Of a DNA stretch of 64,000 nt, positions 58,670 through 64,000 are shown in pieces; positions within the stretch are counted from its first letter, which is position 1; every line of letters begins with the position of its first letter. This DNA is from Thauera sp. UBA6194. Lineage in GTDB: Bacteria > Pseudomonadota > Gammaproteobacteria > Burkholderiales > Rhodocyclaceae. The stretch spans positions 27,759 through 91,758 of the forward strand of contig DITC01000005.1 of the NCBI GenBank assembly GCA_002422685.1, written 5' to 3'. Under the pieces are notes generated by a model. The model was not told where the DNA came from. It did not search any database and saw nothing but the letters and a program-made list of their open reading frames with translations. Both the position numbers and the translations under genes were made by a program.

Positions 58670-60015
58670 ACGCGACCGCAAGGCATTCCGAAGGCAAGCG
58701 CTCGCGTGCCACGAAGAAGAGGGAGACGAGCACGGCGCCCAAACCGATCTACATCGTCGACGGCGCGCGCTCGCCCTTCCTGAAGGCGAAGAACGCGCCC
58801 GGCCCCTTCACTGCTTCCGATCTCGCCACTGCCGCGGGCAGCGCGCTGCTGATGCGCCAGCCCTTCGCGCCCGACCAACTCGACGAGGTCATCCTCGGCT
58901 GCGCCAGCCCGTCGGCCGACGAGGTCAACATCGGCCGCGTGGTCGCGCTGCGCCTGGGTTGCGGCAACCAGGTGCCGGGCTGGACGGTGATGCGCAACTG
59001 CGCCTCGGGCATGCAGGCGATCGACTCCGCGATCGCCAACCTCCAGTGCGGCCGCAGCCAGCTCGTGCTCGCCGGTGGCGTCGATGCGCTCTCGCACGCG
59101 CCGCTGCTGTTCTCCGAAAAGATGGTGCGCTGGCTCGCCGGCTGGTACGCGGCGCGCAGCACCGGCGACCGGCTGGCAATGCTGAAGACCTTCCGCCTCG
59201 GCCATCTGGCCCCGGTGATCGGCATCATGAAGGGCCTCACCGACCCCATTGTCGGCCAGCTGATGGGCCAGACCGCCGAGAACCTGGCGTGGAAGTTCGG
59301 CATCACGCGCGAGGACATGGACGACTTCGCGGTCGAGAGCCACCGCCGCGTGTGCGCCGGGCAGGACGCCGGGCATTACGCCGACGAGCTCGTCCCGCTG
59401 ATCGACCGCGACGGCCAGGTGTATGCCGCCGACGACGGCGTGCGGCGCGACTCCTCGATGGCCAACCTCGCCAGGCTGAAACCCTTCTTCGACAAGAAAT
59501 ACGGCCGCGTCACCCCGGGTAACAGCTCGCAGATCACCGACGGCGCGGCCTGGCTGGTGCTGGCCTCGGAAGAGGCGGTCGAGCGTCATGGCCTCGCGCC
59601 GCTCGGGCGCATCACCGACAGCCAGTGGGCGGCGCTCGCCCCCGACCAGATGGGCCTCGGCCCGGTGCACGCCGCGATGCCGATCCTGCAACGCCATGGC
59701 CTTGCGCCCAACGATCTCGACGCCTGGGAGCTCAACGAGGCCTTCGCCGCCCAGGTCATCGCCTGCCTGCGTGCCTTCGAGGACGACGACTACTGCCGCA
59801 CGCACTTCGGTGTCGATGCGCCGGGCGCGCCCGATGCGTCGCGGCTCAACGTCGATGGCGGGGCGGTGGCGCTCGGCCACCCGGTGGGGGCGAGCGGCGC
59901 GCGCATCGTGCTGCATCTGCTCGAAGTGCTGCGCCGCAAGGGCGGCGGGCGCGGCCTGGCGACCATCTGCATCGGCGGCGGGCAGGGCGGGGCGATGCTG
60001 GTGGAGACGGTGTGA
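58666..60015 (+). CDS. fadI: Acetyl-CoA C-acyltransferase (thiolase), FadI-like
   Basis: A 449-residue thiolase that cleaves 3-ketoacyl-CoA with CoA. Catalytic residues are visible: nucleophile Cys in RNCASGMQAID, His in ELNEAFAAQ (substrate loop) and GHPVGASGAR, and the base Cys in TICIGGGQGG. The first 25 residues are basic and non-conserved. It overlaps fadE by 4 bases and fadJ by 1, so the three are translationally linked. FadA or a biosynthetic thiolase are the alternatives; the length fits FadI. Confidence 0.93.
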   Translation: MNATARHSEGKRSRATKKRETSTAPKPIYIVDGARSPFLKAKNAPGPFTASDLATAAGSALLMRQPFAPDQLDEVILGCASPSADEVNIGRVVALRLGCGNQVPGWTVMRNCASGMQAIDSAIANLQCGRSQLVLAGGVDALSHAPLLFSEKMVRWLAGWYAARSTGDRLAMLKTFRLGHLAPVIGIMKGLTDPIVGQLMGQTAENLAWKFGITREDMDDFAVESHRRVCAGQDAGHYADELVPLIDRDGQVYAADDGVRRDSSMANLARLKPFFDKKYGRVTPGNSSQITDGAAWLVLASEEAVERHGLAPLGRITDSQWAALAPDQMGLGPVHAAMPILQRHGLAPNDLDAWELNEAFAAQVIACLRAFEDDDYCRTHFGVDAPGAPDASRLNVDGGAVALGHPVGASGARIVLHLLEVLRRKGGGRGLATICIGGGQGGAMLVETV

Positions 60016-62048
60016 TGAGCGCGAACATGCAACAAGACTGGAAGCACTGGCGCCTGCGCCGTGAGGATAGCGGCCTGGCCTGGCTGGACCTGGACAAGGC
60101 GGACAGCAGCACCAACGTGCTGTCGCCCGAGCTGATGGAGGAATTCGCGCGCGTGCTCGACGCGCTCGACGCCGCGCCGCCCAAGGCGCTGGTGATCGCC
60201 TCGGCCAAGCCGGCCGGCTTCATCGCCGGCGCCGACATCGAGGAGTTCGCCCGCCTGGACTCCGTGCTCGCCGCGCGTGTGCTGGTCGAGCGCGGCTGGA
60301 TGCTCTACAACCGCCTCGCTGCAGTGCCCTACCCGACGCTGGCGCTGATCCGCGGCCACTGCCTCGGCGGCGGCCTGGAGCTTGCGCTCGCCTGCCGCTA
60401 CCGCATCGTGGTCGACGAGCCGGGCACCAAGCTCGCGCTCCCCGAGGTCATGCTCGGCATCGTCCCCGGCTGGGGCGGCATGCTGCGCCTGCCCGAGCTC
60501 ATCGGCCCGGCCGCGGCGCTCGATCTGATGCTGGCCGGCAAGAGCGTCGACGCGAAGAAGGCGAAGCGCCTTGGCCTCGCCGACGACTGCGTGCCGGCGC
60601 GGGTGATGGAGTCGGCCGCGCGCATTGTGGCGCTCGGCGGCAAGCCCGCGAGAAAGCTGCCAGTGCAGGAACGTGCCACGCGCTGGGCCATGAACGGCCC
60701 GCTGCGCAAGATGGTCGCCGACAAGGCGCGCGCCCAGGCCGCGCGGAAAGTCAGCCGTGCCAACTATCCGGCGCCCTTCGCCATCGTCGATATCTGGGAA
60801 AAGTACGGCGGTAACGCGCTCGACGTGCCAGCCAGCGACCCGTCCTCGCTCGACACCATCTTCACCTCACCCACCGCGCGCAACCTGGTGCGCGTCTTCC
60901 ACCTGCAGGAGCGCCTGAAGGCCTTCGGCAAGGACAGCGACTTCGCGCCGCGCCACGTGCATGTGGTGGGTGCGGGCGTGATGGGCGGCGACATCGCCGC
61001 GGTGTGCGCGCTGCGCGGCATGACGGTGACGCTGCAGGACCAGTCGGTCGAGCGCATCGCGCCCGCGATCGCCCGCGCCGCCAAGCTCTTCGAGCGCCGC
61101 CACAAGGGTGATGCGAAGCAGGTGCGCTTCACCCTCGACCGCCTGATCCCCGACCCCAAGGGCGAGGGCGCCGCGCGCGCCGACCTGATCATCGAGGCGA
61201 TCTTCGAGAACCTGGACGCCAAGCGCAGCCTGTTCGCAGACCTCGAGGCGCGCGCCAAGCCCGACGCGGTGCTCGCCACCAACACCTCCAGCCTGCGCCT
61301 GGAAGACATCGCCACCGCATTGAAAGACCCCGCGCGCCTGGTCGGCATTCACTTCTTCAACCCGGTGCCGATGCTGCCGCTGGTCGAGGTGGTGCAGGGC
61401 GAGGCGACCGACGCCGAGGTGCTGCGCCGCGCCACCGGCTTCGTGCGGCGCATCGACAAGCTGCCGCTGCCGGTGAAGAGCGCGCCCGGCTTCCTGGTCA
61501 ACGCCGTGCTCGGCCCTTACATGCTCGAGGCCCTGCGCTGCGTCGAGGAAGGCATCGCGCCCGAGACGGTGGACGCCGCGCTGGTCGAATTCGGCATGCC
61601 GATGGGGCCGGTCGAACTGGTCGATACGGTGGGTTTGGACATCGCCGTGGCTGCCGGCAAGGCGCTGGCGGGCGAAGGCGCCGAGCCGCCGAAGCGGCTG
61701 CTGAAGCTGGTCGGCGAAGGCAAGCTCGGGCGCAAGAGCGGCGAGGGTTATTACCGCTGGGTCGACGGCAAGGCCGTCAAGGGCGCCGGCAAGGATGAAG
61801 CGGGGGGCGGTCTGTTGGGGGCGCTGCGGGGCAGGCGCAAGCCCGAGGCCCCGCCGCCGATTCCCGCCGGCCTGGCCGGGCGTGTGATCGACCCGCTGCT
61901 CGCGGCCACGCAGCGCTGCGTGGACCAAGGCGTGGTCGCCGACGCCGATCTGGCCGATGCCGGCGTGATTTTTGGCACAGGTTTTGCGCCGCACACCGGT
62001 GGGCCGTTGAATTACTGCAACAGTCTTGGGAAAACCCCGATTGGCTGA
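60015..62048 (+). CDS. fadJ: Fatty-acid oxidation multifunctional protein, FadJ-like
   Basis: A 677-residue protein with an N-terminal enoyl-CoA hydratase domain (GGGLELALACRYRI at about residue 120; LPEVMLGIVPGWGG) and a C-terminal 3-hydroxyacyl-CoA dehydrogenase (VVGAGVMGGDIAAVCALRG, the NAD fold at about 317; GIHFFNPVPMLPLVE, catalytic His). It performs hydration and oxidation between FadE and FadI. It is slightly shorter than E. coli FadJ (714). Start ATG overlaps the thiolase stop (TGATG). Confidence 0.93.
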   Translation: MSANMQQDWKHWRLRREDSGLAWLDLDKADSSTNVLSPELMEEFARVLDALDAAPPKALVIASAKPAGFIAGADIEEFARLDSVLAARVLVERGWMLYNRLAAVPYPTLALIRGHCLGGGLELALACRYRIVVDEPGTKLALPEVMLGIVPGWGGMLRLPELIGPAAALDLMLAGKSVDAKKAKRLGLADDCVPARVMESAARIVALGGKPARKLPVQERATRWAMNGPLRKMVADKARAQAARKVSRANYPAPFAIVDIWEKYGGNALDVPASDPSSLDTIFTSPTARNLVRVFHLQERLKAFGKDSDFAPRHVHVVGAGVMGGDIAAVCALRGMTVTLQDQSVERIAPAIARAAKLFERRHKGDAKQVRFTLDRLIPDPKGEGAARADLIIEAIFENLDAKRSLFADLEARAKPDAVLATNTSSLRLEDIATALKDPARLVGIHFFNPVPMLPLVEVVQGEATDAEVLRRATGFVRRIDKLPLPVKSAPGFLVNAVLGPYMLEALRCVEEGIAPETVDAALVEFGMPMGPVELVDTVGLDIAVAAGKALAGEGAEPPKRLLKLVGEGKLGRKSGEGYYRWVDGKAVKGAGKDEAGGGLLGALRGRRKPEAPPPIPAGLAGRVIDPLLAATQRCVDQGVVADADLADAGVIFGTGFAPHTGGPLNYCNSLGKTPIG

Positions 62049-62103
62049 CGCCGGCCGCTGAATCAAGGTGGTACGCAATCAACATTTTCTGGAGCGACGA
62101 TTC

Positions 62104-62514
62104 ATGGAAACCACACCCGACGAGCACGAGAGCGCGCTGCTGCACCACAAGCAGCCCGCGCTGCGCGTGATGCCCATGCCGGCCGATCTCAACCCGGCCG
62201 GCGACGTGTTCGGCGGCTGGGTGATGTCCATGGTCGACATCGCCGGCGCGATCCCGGCCACGCGCCGGGCGCGCTCGCGCGTGGCCACGATCGCGGTGAA
62301 CTCCTTCACCTTCAAGCAGCCGGTGTCGGTGGGCGACCTGGTCAGCTTCTATGCCGATGTGGTCTCGGTGGGGCGCACCTCGGTCACGGTGGATGTCGAG
62401 GTCTATGCCGAGCGCGACCCGGAGAACCCGGTCGTGGTCAAGGTCACCGAGGCGCGCCTGACCTACGTCGCGCTCGACGACAAGGGGCGCAAGCGTCCGC
62501 TGCCGCCTGCGTGA
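62104..62514 (+). CDS. Acyl-CoA thioesterase, YciA-like hot-dog fold
   Basis: A 136-residue hot-dog thioesterase; LNPAGDVFGGWVMSMVDIAGA is the acyl-CoA-binding motif with the family's Asp, followed by IAVNSFTFKQPVSVGDLVSFY. It hydrolyses medium/long acyl-CoA. It follows fadJ by 55 bases and probably forms the end of the operon, perhaps limiting CoA trapping. A start at 62068 is possible but adds non-conserved residues. Confidence 0.9.
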   Translation: METTPDEHESALLHHKQPALRVMPMPADLNPAGDVFGGWVMSMVDIAGAIPATRRARSRVATIAVNSFTFKQPVSVGDLVSFYADVVSVGRTSVTVDVEVYAERDPENPVVVKVTEARLTYVALDDKGRKRPLPPA

Positions 62515-62559
62515 GTCGTCGCACAGGCCGGTTGTTCGATTTTTGATGCAGTACAAGCG

Positions 62560-62586
62560 CGCATCCGCAACAGGCGCCCGGATGCG
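62560..62586 (+). terminator. Possible hairpin after the fad operon
   Basis: CGCATCCG (62560-62567) and CGGATGCG (62579-62586) form an 8-bp stem with an 11-base loop, 45 bases after the thioesterase stop. No T-run follows, so it may only be a weak terminator or processing site. Confidence 0.35.
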
Positions 62587-62662
62587 GCGAATTTCACAAG
62601 GCGCCAACCCATGCCCGGGGGAGCCCGGCGATTCTGATCATCATCAGGAGAGGAGATAAGAC

Positions 62663-63265
62663 ATGCAGAAAACCATCATCGCCCGCGTGCTGCCCGCAGC
62701 CCTGCTGGCGCTCGCCAGCGGCACCGTCTCGGCGGCCGGCTTCCAGCTGCTCGAGCAGAACGCCAGCGGCATCGGCAACGCCTACGCCGGTTCGGCCGCG
62801 GTGGCCGAGAACGCCAGCACGATCTTCTACAACCCGGCCGGCATGACGCAGCTGCAGGCGCGCGAGGCGTCCGCGGGGCTGTCGCTGGTGCGGCCGAGTT
62901 TCAAGTTTTCGGATCAGGGGTCGCAGACAGGCACGCTGACCGGCAATGCCCAGGATGCGGGTGACTGGGCCGCGCTGCCTAATGCGTATCTGTCGTGGGC
63001 GCTGAATAAAGATGTTTACGTGGGCGTGGGCATGGGCGCGCCTTTTGGCCTGGTGACCGAATACAACAGCGATTGGGTCGGCGCGGCGCATTCGATCATG
63101 TTCGACATCAAGACGATCAACATCAACCCGTCGATCGCATGGAGAGTGAACGAGAGATTTTCTGTTGGTTTTGGCCTGAACTGGCAGAAGATGGAGGCCG
63201 AGTACGAGCGACGGGCGGGCGCGGTAGCATTGGCTCCTTTCCCAGGTTTTGACCTGAAGAAGTAA
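62663..63265 (+). pseudogene. fadL: FadL-family long-chain fatty-acid outer-membrane channel, truncated by IS66
   Basis: Only the first 200 residues of an outer-membrane fatty-acid channel remain; the family is usually 400-450. A signal peptide (MQKTIIARVLPAALLALASG, cleavage near VSA-AG) precedes the FadL N-terminus (AGFQLLEQNASGIGNAYAGS), then NASTIFYNPAGMTQL. AGGAGAGGAG precedes the start. The frame ends in TAA at 63263-63265, formed by the first bases (GTAAGCG) of the inserted IS66 element, so the beta-barrel cannot be completed. The 3' half should resume beyond the far end of the element, outside the window. Confidence 0.92.
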
Positions 63266-63319
63266 GCGTCCGGCAATCCCATCTTGAGATAGACCCAGTG
63301 TCGAGGCATCGTGTGCACG

Positions 63320-63715
63320 ATGAACATCACGCACACTATGGCGAACGACACGATCGCCCAGCGCCCCAAGCGGCACTACTACTCCCCGGAACTTAAAGGC
63401 CAGATCGTGGCCGAATGCCAGGTCTCCGGCGCGTCAGTGGCCGGCGTAGCGCTTGCACACGGAATCAACGCCAACATCGTTCATCGCTGGATGCGCGAGC
63501 AAGCAGACTCCCTGTTGCCAGCGCCCCGGAATGAGTTCGTTGCGCTGAATCTGCCTCCACCAGTTGAACAGCTCCCAGCAACCGAGACCAGCTCGCCGCC
63601 CGTGTCGCGTGCGATTCGCGTTGATGTTCGGCGCAGCGCCAGCGTAGTCACCGTGAACTGGCCCCTGGAAGATGCAGCGTCATGTGCAGCGTGGCTGCGC
63701 GACTGGCTCCGATGA
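63320..63715 (+). CDS. tnpA: IS66 family accessory protein TnpA
   Basis: A 131-residue helix-turn-helix protein of IS66-type elements. RHYYSPELKGQIVAECQVSG and VHRWMREQADS are the family's DNA-binding N-terminus. It is required for transposition but is not the DDE transposase. A GTG at 63311 or ATG at 63341 are alternative starts. It overlaps tnpB in ATGA. Confidence 0.88.
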   Translation: MNITHTMANDTIAQRPKRHYYSPELKGQIVAECQVSGASVAGVALAHGINANIVHRWMREQADSLLPAPRNEFVALNLPPPVEQLPATETSSPPVSRAIRVDVRRSASVVTVNWPLEDAASCAAWLRDWLR

Positions 63716-64000
63716 TCCGCATTGATGCGCTGTGGCTCTCCACCGAGCCGCTGGACATGCGAGCAGGCACCGAGACGGCGCTCGCCCGGGTAGTGGCTGT
63801 CTTTGGCGCAGCGCGCCCACACCACGCCTATCTGTTCGCCAATCGACGAGCCAACCGCATGAAGGTGCTGGTGCACGACGGCATCGGTGTCTGGCTGGCG
63901 GCCCGGCGCCTGAATAGCGGCAAGTTCGTCTGGCCGCGCGATGCCGCCACCACCGCCACACTCAGCCGAACGCAGTTCGATGCGCTCGTGCTGGGCCTGC
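63712..64000 (+). CDS. tnpB: IS66 family accessory protein TnpB, 3' partial
   Basis: The first 96 residues are visible and the frame runs off the window end. RMKVLVHDGIGVWLAARRLN followed by GKFVWP is the diagnostic IS66 Orf2/TnpB block. The start overlaps the tnpA stop (ATGA), as in other IS66 elements. The full protein is usually about 115 residues. Confidence 0.92.
   Translation, partial: MIRIDALWLSTEPLDMRAGTETALARVVAVFGAARPHHAYLFANRRANRMKVLVHDGIGVWLAARRLNSGKFVWPRDAATTATLSRTQFDALVLGL

Larger units (their letters stand above)
63262..64000 (+). mobile_element. IS66-family insertion sequence, partial
   Basis: The element begins with GTAAGCGTCCGG at 63262, the characteristic IS66-family terminal sequence, directly inside fadL. 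It carries tnpA and the start of tnpB on the plus strand; tnpC and the right end are outside the window. The 8 bases before the left end, CTGAAGAA (63254-63261), are the expected target duplication. The mostly intact genes suggest a recent insertion. Confidence 0.9.

Overview
The window is a stretch of high-GC betaproteobacterial chromosome. Its gene content points to the Rhodocyclales (Thauera/Azoarcus/Zoogloea type): a leucine-degradation cluster, the tol-pal operon continuing into queuosine genes, an assimilatory sulfate cluster next to cysB, PEP-CTERM surface proteins with a PrsT-like TPR protein, and a FadE/FadI/FadJ beta-oxidation operon. The genus is an inference; nothing in the window fixes it.

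Layout. 1-6336: distal part of a leucine/isovalerate (liu) cluster (methylglutaconyl-CoA hydratase, a DUF4126 membrane protein, methylcrotonyl-CoA carboxylase biotin subunit, an acyl-CoA synthetase, HMG-CoA lyase). 6444-7752: two tandem DUF1289 mini-proteins coupled to an MBL-fold hydrolase. 7838-11203: an alanine/glycine symporter, then rapZ overlapping a NusG-II protein and a Gx-family transporter. 11288-14287 (minus): Tat-exported dienelactone hydrolase, IF-1, tRNA-Lys with a clear promoter and terminator, and a YeeE/YedE sulfur transporter. 14350-20880 (minus): ybgC-tolQ-tolR-tolA-tolB-pal-cpoB-queE-queC, with a recognisable sigma-70 promoter. 21162-24230: a duplicated STAS-domain protein and hslVU. 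24368-25243: AEC transporter behind a perfect 28-bp palindrome.

25363-34778 is a type II secretion/type IV filament-like operon: major pseudopilin, GspF, GspE, four small PilM/N/O/P-like proteins, a lipoprotein secretin carrying an extra C-terminal cohesin-like domain, and three further pseudopilins, the last lacking the usual Glu5. A PEP-CTERM protein follows directly. 35634-38579 (minus): slipin/NfeD pair and Hsp15. 38789-45482 (minus): sulfate assimilation through an APS reductase, with a probable unannotated 50-aa gene between cysH and cysD and a pair of inverted, covarying repeats between cysD and cysN; cysB is divergent. 46537-49345 (minus): asparaginase and a Kef-type antiporter. 49571-53424: a PrsT-like TPR protein and an XDP1-like PEP-CTERM protein preceded by a good sigma-54 (-24/-12) promoter. 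53480-55297 (minus): ATM1-type ABC exporter.

55450-62514 is a fatty-acid beta-oxidation operon headed by a TetR regulator whose promoter (TTGACA-16-TATGAT) overlaps a PsrA-type box, so the operon is probably autoregulated. The outer-membrane fatty-acid channel gene fadL that follows is broken by an IS66-family element; the first bases of the element supply its stop codon. The window ends inside that element's tnpB.

The most interesting material is the cohesin-secretin/pseudopilin/PEP-CTERM cluster, the sigma-54-driven PEP-CTERM gene, the covarying repeats and small gene in the cys operon, and the IS66 disruption of fadL next to an intact PsrA-like regulon.
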